From assembly GCA_013398615.1 (NCBI GenBank), contig VZSR01002355.1, positions 158,977 through 222,976 on the forward strand: a stretch of 64,000 bases of DNA. Reading direction: 5' to 3'. Shown here piece by piece: positions 49,796-62,300 of this stretch; within the stretch, counting starts at the first letter, position 1, and each line of letters begins with the position of its first letter. The notes below the pieces were generated by a model that saw only the letters and a list, made by a program, of their open reading frames with translations, searched no databases and was not told the DNA's origin. The translations under genes were made by a program, and so were the position numbers. The DNA is from Brachypodius melanocephalos (taxonomy: Eukaryota > Chordata > Aves > Passeriformes > Pycnonotidae).

Positions 49796-52700
49796 GAAAA
49801 AATGAAGTGTGGAGATTGTGTGTGATTCAGATGGAAAAATCAGTGCTAAGTGGCAGAGCTGAAATTTTGAGAGAAAATACTACTGGGATTAGAGGGAGGC
49901 AAGCTGAGGGGACAAAACTCCACAAAAAAAAGAGTGGCTGCACAGGATAAAATACCTGTCAGATGATTTTGAAGTACTGAAGGTAAAAGAACAATCAGCA
50001 AGAGGGGCTCACCTATTCCGCATATAGAGACAGCTGACTATTTCCAGACTTCTGTTGAATTTTTTGTTGTTGAACTCTGATAAAAGATTACAAGCAGTTA
50101 TAAAGAGGACTTCACAGCAGATGGTGTGATCTGGCAGGAGCATTGCTTATCAAGTATCCAGGATGGGAGCTCCACAAAGGACCAGCCTGACCATCACATG
50201 CTGCTGCTCCAGCCCTTCTGGAGCGGGGAATGCTCTGTGAGGCAGGGGAATAGCAGGGAAATGACAACAACTAACACTATGCAAAATCTTTCTCCTCTCT
50301 TTTTTCCAGGAGCCTTTTCCAGATTTGCTAGCTTTAAAATTCCAAACCCTTTGGTTCTAAAAAGATTCCCTCTTCCAGTCTTGCCTTTTTACATGATGCA
50401 ACTTGCTTTACCTGAACTCAAACGCCCGGGATTCCACTGATCGCTTTGGTGGTTTGGCACAGCAAGGGCAAATCTTAATTATACAGCTTGGCATAATGGT
50501 ATTTTGTCATGACTCTGCTCAGCTTGGAATGGAAACACTAGATGAAGAAGAAACTTGACAAATCTTCAAAAACCTGTGGATTCAGAAGCTCTGAATGATT
50601 CACTGCTGGTAGATCTCTTGGGAAAATACGTAAGCCTTGTAAATTCACGGCAGTCTTGGTGCCACCATCGCTTCACAAAACCCATGACAAGAACCGGTCT
50701 CATTTTACGGTAGACATTATTTTTGTGTGCCATTACATAAAGGAGGAGTTGGAATCGCCCAAGAGTTATGTTTGACAAGTGGTTTTCAGGCTGGTTGCTT
50801 ACTAAAGGAAGCACTTCAGGTTTTTATCAAATGATTTCAAATGCAGGAAAAATCCTGAAGCTCTGTGTTGAAATTATCTCTATAGATGCAGACGTGAACT
50901 CTTCCTTCACAAGCTAAGACAAACCATATGACAGTAATCTCATGGGTTTAATATTTGCTTCCTTAAGTAAGGCAGGCAAAGACTTTTTCTTTATGTGCTA
51001 ATCAAGTCTCCAGTTATCCTCTACAGCATGTAAAGGAAAAATCTATTCCTGATTGTACTGATCTTGAGAAACTTTTTAATTGCAGTGCATGCAAAACATC
51101 TAAGTAGGTTTCTCCCTCAGGCTAAGAAAACTCAGCAATGAGAAAATAACTTACTGAATTTACAGATTGACAGTCTGGATGAAGGCTTCTTGTGTGGCGT
51201 ATTAATGTAAAACCAGCATTTTCAAACATGGATCCTGATTATTTTGTACAGTTTTAAGACAGAAATCTTAAACCAGAGACTATCCTCATCATTACAGGGA
51301 ATTAAGAGATAAGATGCTATAAAATACCCTGAAAATAACCAGGTCATTTCTAAATAGGTGTCAAGACTGAACTGTTGAATAGATGAAGTGCTTCTCTTGG
51401 TGTTTCCATCTAGATCTGAAACAGCAGATTGTAATGGTTTTGAGAAACATACAACAAACAATAGAAAAGGACGAACATCACAGAAGTAAAATACATTCTA
51501 AATCACGGGAGCACGTTGGATTACAAAGGGTGACGTGGAGCACTGCATTCAGTTTCACTGTGAGCTTTAACTGATAGAGAAGCAAAGTTAGGAGCAAAAT
51601 ATTAGGATCAAAAGTTTCCATACAGTAAAAACCTATGGACAAACCTTTTCAGTATTTTAAAAGAAAGATTCTTGTTTCCCCAAACCCCACAAATAACTGC
51701 TAGTGATTTTTGGTTTGGATTTGTGAGAATGCTACTTCCCACTGCTCTTCTATGCAGGTTGTTGTTGGTACATGGCTCTATACCGCAAACAAAAGCAAAG
51801 TATCTGTCATCTGGGTACACTTGGTTTTCAGAGTACTGAAGTAGTACTGATGCAAGCACCTGACACCGTGTATACAGAATTATGAGAAAAACAATATTAA
51901 ACACTACTGTTTGGACTGCAAAGCGAGGCACTTGGAATTCTTGTTGCCTGTGTCAGCTTAATCCAACCTTCCTGGGCCTTTGTGTGGCCAGAACCTCTGC
52001 AATCATGTCATATCTGCTATTTCCTGCTGTAGGATTCCAACCAGGGGTGCCCATCTGACAAACAGCTCTTTGCTGCTCTGTTTTGACATCATTCCACGCT
52101 CAGCACCATTCCTTACTCAATGCACTCTTCAAAACGTGCCCTTCACACAGAATTCCTCTCTCACAGATTTCTGCTGTTAGCACCCAGATCATTCAGAAGG
52201 CAGAGCTCATCTTTATGATGTTGCACTCTCCAAATGAGTAAATATTGCACAGAGTGAGCAGCCCTGACACCAGGACACTCTGGGTGTCCAGTTCCAGGCA
52301 CTCTCCAGAGCCCAGCAGCACATGCACCAGTTACTCTGTCAGCGTGATCCTTGACATCCCTCTGGGAGGGTTAACAGCTGGCAGGCTCCGGGTGCAACTC
52401 CACAAAGGGAATCCATCCAGCTCTGCATTCCAACCCACAAAAGCACCTTTTTTTCACAACATACCCCTGTGTTAGAGAACCCTAATATCTCCTAAATGAA
52501 TCCCTGCAATGGCACTGGTGGGGCAGAAATCCTGAAAGGTAATCAAAGTGCATCAGCACTGGGCAATGGTGCTTTCATTTCAGAGCTTTGGGGCAGCTCA
52601 CCTTCCAGCTTCACTAGCGTTGCTTCGAGGCAGCTTTTTAGGACCCCAAATAAACCCTGCCATACAGTCATGGAGCACACTGCAGCAGGGGTTTGAACCA

Positions 52701-52973
52701 CCAGATACCTGTAGGAATGAGTAAAGCCCTCCTGCCTCACAGGATATGGGGCTGGAACAGGCTGTAAACCCACGGTGCTCCCACTGAGCCTGCAGAAGGC
52801 TCTCAGCGGGAATGTTCACACACAGGGACATTCACACTGAAATATGGGACAAAGGTTTGTGTCAAACCAGCCCGAAAGCAGGCAGTGGTACGGTATCACA
52901 CCTCAAGGCAGAAAGGACAGAAAATAGGGCCAACTTTGCCCTGGTAGCTGTGCAGTATAAAATCCAGAAGGTG

Positions 52974-52987
52974 GCAGCAAATCTTCT
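52974..52987 (+). promoter_or_regulatory. CTCF-type motif, one mismatch
   Basis: CCAGAAGGTGGCAG fits CCASYAGRKGGCRS except for A at the fifth position. It lies in intron 4 between the two alternative 3' ends. Confidence 0.35.
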
Positions 52988-53854
52988 TCCTTACAAGAAA
53001 TAAACAGTTTATTGCAAGGAAATCTAAGATGCCTATGGCCAAAAGTTTCAGCTATTTGCTTTCTATAGACATAAATGTACTGTATTTTGAGAACTGCATC
53101 TGGATAAAGATTAAATGATAATTAAAAGCTGATTTTCTTTCATTTGCACAGGTGCAAAATGAGCTAACTAAATAATTTATCACAAGTTAGCAATAGTCCT
53201 GTGTTTTTAACCACACAGGCATTTTGCAGTAGTGAAGGTCTAATGCTAATCATTTACTTTCCTCTTCTACCATTACTTGACAACTAAAAAGGACTTTATT
53301 TTTCAAAAGCAAAATTTGTCATCAATTTTGTCACAAAGCTTCTACGAGTTGCCACAAAGCTTATGTGAGGTGGCTGACAGTAACTGCTTTGTTAGTTTGT
53401 ATACAAACTATGAAAATAATATTGTTCTCACCTGAACTAACACCACATTTAGAAACAATCGGAATTCAGAATAAATTAGATTCCAGTCCTACAATTCCCT
53501 ATAATTTTTCAGAATCACGCCCTGACAAGACAGCTTTGAGAAAGTCAGGGTCAGGCCTGAACTCTGTGATTCTAATCTATTCCCAGTCTCAGTACAGCCA
53601 CTGACAAGGTTTTAGTTGTTAGACAGGTGAGATTCCCTCCCTCCCCAGCCATTAGCCAAATTTCTTCATTCTCACTTTAGTCTACTGTAAAATATTTCAA
53701 GAGTTTCAAAAAGAATTTATTTTCCCATTTTATTTCAAAACTTTTGGTAGTTGTATTGTAAAGTACCTGTAGCATTTACTGCAGAGCTGACAGCATTTCA
53801 GAGAGAAATTATTTTTTTCATTACATAAAGTTTAAATAATAAATGGTTTGGGAC

Positions 53855-53957
53855 AAAAAAAAAAAAAACTGTAATATTAACAATATGTCTCCCTTCCATA
53901 CTCAGCTCAGTTAAAAAAGTTAAAGTGCTTCTTTCATGTCAAAAAAAAAAAAAAAAA
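53855..53957 (+). repeat. Two poly(A) runs (A14 and A17)
   Basis: A14 at 53855-53868 and A17 at 53941-53957. The second is followed by a purine-rich GAAAGAAGGAAAG stretch. They could be the tails of unidentified old insertions; I recognise no body sequence. Confidence 0.7.
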
Positions 53958-54415
53958 GAAAGAAGGAAAGAATTGAAAGGCATAAAAATTCAGTATCATT
54001 TATGTTGTTCTACAATTTTCTCAGTGGTTTGGTCTCTAACTGCAGTGGCCATTACAAGCCCATGGAAAGCCAAAGGAGAAATGCATCCCTCTGGGCTTTT
54101 TATAAAGATAGAGACACTTTTTGAGATAAAACAATTGTTTTATCTGCTTCCTCCTCCTTTGTCCCCTTTCTGTGTAAACAGCATCCAGGCACTATTGTTA
54201 ACTCAGATTTCCATGTGCTTTGATATGCGATTAAGGACCAGAACCATAACGAAAAGATAAAAATAAACCTGCTTTAATGACGTAGACACCAAGGTCCAAT
54301 TTACTCAGGTGACTTCATTAGGGAGGAGTTTATGAGGACAGAGTTTCACTGGACTATTCGGAGTCCAACCCACTTTTGTCTCCTGGACTGGTAAAAAGGC
54401 GGCTGTGGCATGTAA

Positions 54416-54436
54416 ACACACACACACACACACACA
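54416..54436 (+). repeat. (CA)n microsatellite, about 10 units
   Basis: Uninterrupted AC dinucleotides, 21 bases, in intron 4. Likely polymorphic in length. Confidence 0.9.
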
Positions 54437-54804
54437 GAGTTTTCTCTTGCTGAGATGTGCCACCTGAGACAGAAAAACAGCTGCTGGGGAATCCTTTTAC
54501 TAAGTAATACTGTGCATTCTTGTTCAGACTGGAAAAGGAAAAATACCTTTCTGACTCCTGCCTTTAAAATTTGCACTGTTTTATGAACCTAAGTATTGTT
54601 CTTTGTATCTTTCAGATTTCATAATTAGCGAGTAAATTGAAAGAGCTGTAAGTTCCAAGTAAGCCATTTTTCCTGACTATTGATTTAGATATTACTGAAT
54701 CAAAGGTAGACAGTCACACTCATCCATCTTACATTCACTAGATCTATACGTGCACACACCTAAGTACTGCTTTCACACTGATTTCTTTATATATGGAAAC
54801 AGTG

Positions 54805-54816
54805 ACTTCCGGAAGT
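54805..54816. promoter_or_regulatory. Palindromic ETS-type double site
   Basis: ACTTCCGGAAGT is a perfect 12-base palindrome made of two head-to-head GGAAGT ETS cores overlapping at CCGG. Such sites normally sit in CpG-rich promoters; here the surroundings are AT-rich intron. Confidence 0.35.
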
Positions 54817-57800
54817 AATATTATGGAAACTATAGTTTATACTAACACACGTCCTAGAAATATCAGAGATTCTTGCAATGTCATAAATGTTTGCTGCAGT
54901 GAGCAGTTTATACCTTGTTTGCATTTTCGAAATCAGTGTTAACCCAAAGCTAACCTAAACAGTTTAATCTGTTTGCAGAGACACCCAAAGCACTCAGCAG
55001 CTGTCAGGATTCTGTGATTGCAAAGGACAGCTCTAAACAGCCTTTCCTCTTCTTTATATTTAGCAATCACTTTCCCTTCAACAACTACTGTAGAAAAGGT
55101 TTTTCCCTCTGAAAACACCCAGGAACTGGAAAAGAACAAATTAATCAGTGCAGAGGGTTCTAGTTTGTCTTGCTGCATAACACTTCAATATTCTAATAAC
55201 TGCTTTACGTCAAGATTACAGGAATACAAAATGTGATAAAGTATTAATTCTGGTAACACTTCACTTTTCTCTCCTCCCTTGATTTCTGAGGTAAAAAAAG
55301 GAAAATCTCTACCTCTCTTTTTTATGATTTTCTTATAGCTTAAGGGAGACACAGGAGAGAGCAATTTTTTTTTACTTACACTTTGTATTTTCTGCTGTGT
55401 CTGGGGTTTGTGCATTGTTTCTAGTACACGCTTGTCAACAGATGCATCTCCAAGATTTAAATATAAAGGGGAAATATCAGAAAGCCTCAGCATGTCTGGC
55501 TGCTGCTGTCCAGCAGGTAAATGATAAATTCTAGTGACTGGAAGTTGCCCTGACTGCAGAGTCTGTGTTTGTTAGCTTGAGGGGGCTGAACACCAAAGTA
55601 GTGTGCTAGTTAGTCAGTGGGGATCTCTCTGAACTTCTTCCTCAAATTCATTCAGATCATCATGGAATGGACAAGGTTCTTCCCATACACTTCAGCCTTC
55701 TTCCAGATAAATCACCAGGAATGCTATTTACCCTCACAGGTTTAGTACTCTCACAATCCAAGAATATAAATATTATTTAAACCCACACGCCGTTCAGTCC
55801 TTACTTCATGGAAGCAGAGATTATCCTAATTTTACCAAAGCTAGAGGAAACAGATGTGCATTTGCACATTTTGGAATTTGGGAGTTATAACCCAGCCTAT
55901 TTATTACAGATAATAATAAATGTCTTTAGAATTTTTAATAAAGGCAAGCTATCAAGTGGGAAGTGGAAGCCCAGACCAGGACTTCTACCTAAATAATACA
56001 ATAGAATGATCCATTTTGATAAAGAGGTAGTGAAACGCACTTAATACCTCATCATTCTCTGATTAAACTCTGTCAAAGAAAATTAGTTCCTGCTTTATAA
56101 CTTACAGTTACATCAAAAAAAACACTTCCATAACTGGATGAACTCTGGAGTTTTTCTCTGAACAGGACAGACTAAACAGTATCTCATCTAAATGTCTCGT
56201 AAAGCCAGATATTTTATCCAACACTTGTTTCAACAGTATCATTTCACTCTGCACCTCTGAAATCCTACAGTTAGTTCTATGAACTGAAATTTCCATTGAA
56301 AAAGAGGAACTTTTCTGTTCTAGAGCCCTCCTGAGAGGAGCTAACACAAGCAGACTAATGAGGTGGACCTGTTCGATCAAGTTCTTCATCCCTCTCTTCA
56401 ACCTTATCTTCTCAACTGTTTTATATTCTTAATTACCACCTAATTTCTTGCGGTTTGGGTTATCTGATTAATTTCTACCATAAGGGGGTATGTGTGTGGG
56501 ATTATTAATGTTGGGGAATTTCCCCTCTGGAAATGTAAACTGGAAATAGCTGATCATAGCTAAGAGGTGAAAGGATAGTCCTGTCATGAAGCATCGGTTG
56601 TGAAACTTGTCAAAACTCTCATGACATAATCTCTGAGTGTCACTGCACTTTTTAAAAGAGATTCAGGCTAAGTACGGCCAAACTGACTGAAAATTATGAA
56701 ATCTGCAGTCTCTTCCTCAGTTTCCATCTCTCATACAGAAGGCTGATATTACAATGTAATTTAAAACGTGAAGAAGTGGGCGCTCACATTTCTTAAATGC
56801 AGTAAGATCCTGTGGCAGAAAAACTGGCAGAAAAATGTGACACTTTTATGTGAATCTTTGCTAGATCAGCTATACCTTGAATGATCACACACCTGGCTGG
56901 CTGCTCTCTAGCTCTGGCTCACAAGGTTTTAAGTTTGGGAAGCTCATTAGGAAAAGTAACACGGGGCAATGTTGTTCGGATTAAATTCCAGCAAAGCCTC
57001 TGGCAAAAAGTCAGGAATTTCCCAGCAGATCTCAGAATTAAAGGCATTTAAGCCTGAGGACGTGAATCACTGCGTGTAAATGGGTGAGTTGAGGAACCAC
57101 ATCTATAGAGACTCTAAGAAGAGGGCAATTTGTGCCACACAGAGAGCAGGTCTGGCTTGGGGACAGGCTGTACCTGCTCCGTGCTCTGCCAAACGGCTGC
57201 TGTGGCAGAGCCTTCACACGAACACAGTTTCTGTTTCAAAGCGCTACGTTACTAAGAAGATTAGGATTTGTCAAAAATGAATGGATTGCTCCTATAAGTG
57301 GGTCGGAATGTACCGAAATTCCGAGGGCATTGCCTTTCAAAGAAGCCAAAAGTAGCGTCACGTAAGGGTATTAAGTGAGTGACTGCATTAACACCTTTAA
57401 TTGCTCGTGTTCGCTTTTGTGAACACAAAAAGTGAAAACTAGGATAAATATAACAATTTTCGAGTAAGAAAAGCCTTTCTTAAAAGGAGATCACCAAAGA
57501 CAGGTTTTTGGACAGATGTCCTAGACAGAGCCTGTTATCAAATAAATTAGGCTGTGCCTAATGTTAGAGAGAATCTCGTAAACACACGCAGAACTGTCAC
57601 AACATGACTCCCTTCTGCATTAAGAATGGTCTTTTCAGAGCAAGGCACACCAGCTAAGTAGTGGGAAAGCTGCACAGTTGCTAATGCCACTGTAGTTTTT
57701 CAGTAAAAGCCTGTCTTTGGTCTGCTTACTTCCCTCAAAAATTCAATTTGCTGGCTCCTCGTTCCTGTTTCTTTCTCTGCCTCCTGCCTTTCCAGTAAAT

Positions 57801-57947
57801 TAAAGTTCTAAAAGATACTCATAGACATAAAAAGGGACTGCCAGGATGTCACGTGCCTTCAGGGCCTTTCGTTCCAGTTTGGAAATGAAGAGAAGGGGCT
57901 TCCTTTCTTGCTGTTTCATAACTGTATCTGGTATTTTGTCTTCCTAG

Positions 57948-58514
57948 GGAAGAAGCAGTGGCCGCTCATTATCGCTTCCTGGGAGACCTTCTTCATTCAT
58001 TCCTCGAGCCATGTCTCCTACTTCTCCTCTTGTATTCCAGCCTGCCCCTGACTACTTCAGCAAGGCAGACACGGCAGCTGACAAGCCTGGCAAGAGACTG
58101 ACTCCCTGGGAAGCAGCAGCCAGGTCTCCCCTTGGCCTAGTGGATGAAGCTTTTGGCCCCCAAAGCATGCAGGAATCCATTGCTGCTAACGTGGTATCGG
58201 CTGCTCGCAGGAAAACGCTTCCTGAGCCACCAGATGAATGGAAACTTAAAGTTTCTTACGAGCCTCCGGCCCTGAGCGGTAGCGTAGCCTTACTAGGAGG
58301 GAAGCAGTTGGGGGTTCCATCACCCCAAAAAAGCTCCCTGTCTGCCCCAGGTGCCCCCAGCCAGGCTGGCCCTAAGCTGCAGTATCCCTACTGCACCCAG
58401 CGCTCCACAACGGATCCTGATGTCATGTCCGTGGATTCCAGGTCTGACTATTGCTTCTCAACGGCTGATTCAAACTACAACCCACAGCCAAGGGGATGGA
58501 GGCGTCCAACATGA
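57948..58514 (+). CDS. SYNPO2: SYNPO2 exon 5: alternative long C-terminus
   Basis: Terminal coding exon of 188 codons and a TGA at 58512-58514. It opens in phase 0 with GRSSGRSLSLPGRPSSF, so it joins in frame to the internal donor after 46136. It contains RSLSLP (57963-57980), an exact mode-1 14-3-3 consensus. After it come MSPTSPLVFQPAPDYFSK and the strongly conserved synaptopodin-family block RLTPWEAAARSPLGLVDEAF, then PDEWKLKVSYEPP and a Ser/Pro-rich end. Human and mouse SYNPO2 long isoforms and synaptopodin itself carry a like TPWEAAA block, which fixes the identity. The first ATG in the exon (58011) is not needed as a start. The end of the protein (RSDYCFSTADSNYNPQPRGW) is open right up to the stop, with no frame damage. 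Confidence 0.93.
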   Translation, partial: GRSSGRSLSLPGRPSSFIPRAMSPTSPLVFQPAPDYFSKADTAADKPGKRLTPWEAAARSPLGLVDEAFGPQSMQESIAANVVSAARRKTLPEPPDEWKLKVSYEPPALSGSVALLGGKQLGVPSPQKSSLSAPGAPSQAGPKLQYPYCTQRSTTDPDVMSVDSRSDYCFSTADSNYNPQPRGWRRPT

Positions 58515-59310
58515 GCAGCTGAAGGTTCTGGGGGCATTTTCCTCTCCTCCAGCTCGGCAAGCCCTAAGATTTGAGTTGGAGAAGGAAAGTTTCTTGCCAG
58601 CCCAGCGACCTCTGCAGTAAAAAAAATGAGGAGACAAAATTGAATGGAGCACAGTTTTCACATGACTGCAGCGCTAGCAGCCTCTAGAATAGACTCGGTT
58701 TTACACCTAAGATTGTTCAAAAGGCAAAAATATGCATTTCTTGGGGTGAGGGGGGAGATGGAAGTGGGGCAATCCATGTACTCGATGCAAAAATCTAGCA
58801 AGGATGTAGAAAGTGACAGCAAAAATGCTTGCAGTTAAGTTAATGTGAAAAAAAAAAAGTAAAATAAGGGCATTTTAAAACCAAGAAATATTTTACAGGC
58901 TCTTGTAGGTTTTCTGAGTATGTTTGACATGAGTTCCAAGTTACTAAATATAGTCATACTTGCAAGTGTTCTAATGGAAGTGGAAGATTTTGAAGCACTG
59001 GCTTATTTGCCATATGGTTTTTTACTGCATTTCTGTAATGAGCTAAGAAAGTAAATCCATGGATATTTTTACTGTGGCAATGGTACCTGAATCACCACAA
59101 CATGTAGATATAGGAAATCATACACAGTCATCCATTTCAGATGGATTTCAAGACAGTTGCAAAGAAGTTTTACATCTTTACATCTGAAAACACCAGGAAG
59201 AAAGGCATTGTTAATAGAGACCAATACCATGAGACTTGAACAACAAAAGAGATGAGGAGTGTATTTAAACTGGATTGCAAATTATTTTTGTAATAAACTG
59301 TCAAACAAGT
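58515..59310 (+). other. SYNPO2: Probable 3' UTR of the long SYNPO2 form
   Basis: Non-coding sequence after the exon 5 stop. An AATAAA hexamer at 59292-59297 is the first good poly(A) signal. A G-rich segment, GGGGTGAGGGGGGAGATGG, starts at 58743, and an A-run lies near 58849. Further AATAAA hexamers at 60600-60605 and 62186-62191 mean the real UTR could be several kb longer, as it is in mammals. Confidence 0.5.
59292..59297 (+). terminator. SYNPO2: AATAAA poly(A) signal candidate
   Basis: First AATAAA after the exon 5 stop, about 780 bases downstream. Context is TTTTTGTAATAAACTG, with T- and GT-richer sequence following within 60 bases. Alternatives further down are equally exact. Confidence 0.4.
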
Positions 59311-62300
59311 CAGAGGCTGAACAGCCTTTATTTCTCTGTGAAATGCACTATTTGCTGAGCATTCACTGCTCCAGTGCCTGGTAATCCAACTGGCTGGGCA
59401 GTTATTGGTGTTTCTAAGGTAGCTCAATGTTTAGAAAGCTTTTGAGTCGTATCCTCAGTTGGGAAGGTGTAGATAAGTTGTTTAGCAAGGACAGTTCCTG
59501 CTCTGTGTAGAAACTGGTATGTGCCAGAGGGGTTCTGATACGTGGTGCACGGTGTGAGTCTAGGAGCAAATGTTTGGGTGCTTGGTTATACCTCAGTGAT
59601 GCTGATGGATCTGAAGGCGTGGTGGATAATTTTTGCTGGTGAGACATACCTTGCATTTGCAGCTTATTTAAACAATAGAAATAGGTGGCTAAAAATGTAC
59701 GTATTCCAAGCTTCCTGGGTAGTTTAGATATCGTTAAAGCATTAAATGAACAGCCAGAGTTTTACGAAGTGCTGTCAATCCCCCTTAATCTTGTGGGGAA
59801 TTCTTGGAGGATCTGACAAGCACAGTCAGCTGAAATTACTGCAGAAGATCTATTAACTATCCTTAGTTTCAGTGAGGCTGTCACTGTCAGTGAAGGGATT
59901 AGATGAGAGAAAGAACTGAAACATATATCCGGCAAGAAAAAATATAGTACAAAACATTCCCATCTGCAAAGGATTTCACTTACAGCAATTACAAAATGTT
60001 ATTGGTATGAAGGAGAAAGGAAAATTAAATCCAAGTTCAGCTGAGCTGGAACTTCCCCTAAAAGCAAATAATTACAGGAAAAATATAGCCTTAATGAGTT
60101 TAAGTTGGCAGAAATTCTGGAGCCAAACAGAAGTCTCCCTAAAATTCAACTGATCCTTCTGACGAGTCAGGAAATGAAGATGTGAGAGTGGTAAACTTTT
60201 AAAATAGGATCATACTGCTAAAGCACTTTACAGATTTATTTCACGATATGAACTTGTAAAAAAAAAAAGTGATTTAGAAAAATTACATAAGCAAGGCTGC
60301 CATGATATGCCTGAAAACGAGCTTTGCACCTCAGAGTTATACATGCACATAATCACAGTAAATTTTCCTGCCACACAGGCAAAAATAGATGTTTCTCCAC
60401 AGAGTCCCTTTTATCACAGTTGGGAATATTCCACCAGTGGGACTGTGGTAGTCCCTTTAGCCTTGAGGGCTTATCCTCAGATCCAAGCCTATTGCCCGGG
60501 AAGTACATGCCAACTCTTCACTGAATTTCAGTTAAACTGTAAATCAAATGGAAATTCAGTAAAATTTACAGCTTAAAATCATCAAGGCCTTACCTACTCA
60601 ATAAATACCAGTGCATATGCATTTCACAGAAGGCCTACATTCTGAAAGTGCATGCCTCTTACATATTTTGCTGACCTGTGGTCCATATTACCATAACAAA
60701 ACAAGTTCCTGTTCTCAGATCAAGTTCAGGTTTCTGGTTTTAACTGTTTCCTTTACATCATTAAACAGAAAACCAGATTAATGAGTGCATTAAGGCATAT
60801 TTTTACCCAAAACCATTATAATAATTTTAAGAATTGGACACCTAAACATACACTCCCATTGAAGCTAGTGCTGTGAATTCTGATGTCATGTATTTACCAG
60901 AAGCAAGTGTGTGCTTAATTTTAGGGTACATGGAATTAAAAATTGCCAATAGTGTTTTTAAATCTTGATATTGCAAAAAAAGTTATGATGGCAAGTGACC
61001 TTGGAAAGGCTTTAATGCTGTGGTCATGTGGCATTGCAGGAAAAGATGCTCTGGGATGAAGCCCTAATTCCCCACCCAAAATACACAACAAACATGAAAG
61101 TGAAGAGTTTCAGACAGGATCACAGACTTTCTGTCAACCTCCCTAGAACAAAAAATGTGCAGCCTTATCATTTCATTCTATCACAAGTAGGAATTAACCT
61201 CTGAGTGCTTCTGTGAACATGAGAACTCCTGATGCTGAGTTTCACGTGGCTTTGTATCTTACCGTAGATTAATTTGGATGTTTGGCATGAGTTACTCCAG
61301 GGTTTTTTTTTCCTCCTGCTGAGGCTTTCCTAGCTCTCTTTCCCATGTGGATTCTCCCATATTGAATAAGGAATGAGTCCCCAGTGCAGCATTCCCCTCA
61401 ACAGCCGCCCTGGTAAGTGAATCTGGTCTCCCTGATGCTGTCTATTTTTACAGAGTCTGTGGGCAATGGATTGTCTTGGGATCTGTTCCTCTGCCACAGA
61501 GCAATGGAACCAATAAACATTTCTGAAGTTATAATGGGAGGGCAGATACGAGGACAGGCATGCAGACAGATCACGTGGCCTTGTTTAGAAGGAAATCCGG
61601 CCAAATCCACATTGAGACCGTGCAGTGATTTCGAAGAAAGCAGCAGGCCCGCACCAGTAAATGAAATATTAATGCATCAGAGCTTTAGAAGGACCCCACG
61701 GCATTTTCCACTTTCTGTCCCCCACCCCATTCCTCCCCTAGCAAAGCATCTTTCTATCAAATAGTTGTGACTGTTGTGTGTGAGTTCTGAATATATTAAC
61801 GCAAGTATTTCATACATTTGCTTTTGAATGCACAGATCTGCTCAGTAAATGTGAGGAAAACCTTCTCTCGATATTTTAAATCGTTGGCTTTGTGCTCACC
61901 CTCAGAGGTGTCTCTGTTAACATGCAGAGCATCTGAATACACAATATATCTGAAAATTTAGTTTCTTTAGTTATGTTAGACAATGATGTTCACAACTCTT
62001 GTTCATAGTTTGTTCTCATTTTGGTGTGCTTTAACACAACCAAATGTCTATTCACACTGCATTTCTGCCTAGCAGCAAGAGACTGTGTTACCTTTATGAA
62101 AGACTTTTCACTTCTAAAGGCTTTTGCTCATTGCAAAGGACACTTTATTTGACAGTGCATGCCAGCGATGTAAATTGTATCACATAATAAAGTGATTTGA
62201 CCAATCAGATGAGAAACACAATTTTGTTTTCCCTAAAATCTTGTCTGTTTGTTTAAATAATCTGAACCCAAGTAAAGCCTAATCTCTTTTTTTCTGCACC

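Larger units (their letters stand above)
46167..57947 (+). other. SYNPO2 intron 4 (11.8 kb in the long form)
   Basis: Sequence between the exon 4 stop and exon 5, ending in a normal acceptor (GGTATTTTGTCTTCCTAG). It contains A-runs, a 66-base pyrimidine tract at 48231, a CA repeat at 54416, a palindromic ETS-type site at 54805 and a CTCF-type motif at 52974. I find no further exon. In mammals an extra alternative terminal exon has been described for some SYNPO2 isoforms; I could not place one here. Confidence 0.8.
35726..59297 (+). other. SYNPO2: SYNPO2 gene, 3' part (exons 2-5)
   Basis: Four exons on the + strand join into one open frame. The short form is join(35726..35877,40104..40894,43951..46166). 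The long form is join(35726..35877,40104..40894,43951..46136,57948..58514). Every intron starts with GT and ends with AG, and the phases fit: exon 2 ends after two bases of an Arg codon, exon 3 ends after one base of an Arg codon, and the exon 4 alternative donor and exon 5 are both phase 0. The visible lengths (1052 and 1231 residues), plus a short exon 1 peptide, agree with the two main SYNPO2 sizes as I recall them. Exon 1, with the start codon and the first half of the PDZ domain, is outside the window. Known for the family: F-actin bundling, alpha-actinin and filamin binding at the Z-disc, nuclear shuttling, and a role with BAG3 in chaperone-assisted autophagy. The gene end given here is a possible poly(A) signal and is uncertain. 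Confidence 0.93.

Noticed and set aside
53941..53957. Poly(A) run as the tail of a processed gene copy
   Set aside because: No coding or RNA gene sequence is recognisable upstream, and no flanking direct repeats were found.
58011..58514. A separate gene starting at ATG 58011
   Set aside because: The frame is open upstream to the acceptor at 57947, and the upstream codons (GRSSGRSLSLPGRPSSF) belong to the same conserved protein, so this is an internal Met of SYNPO2 exon 5.
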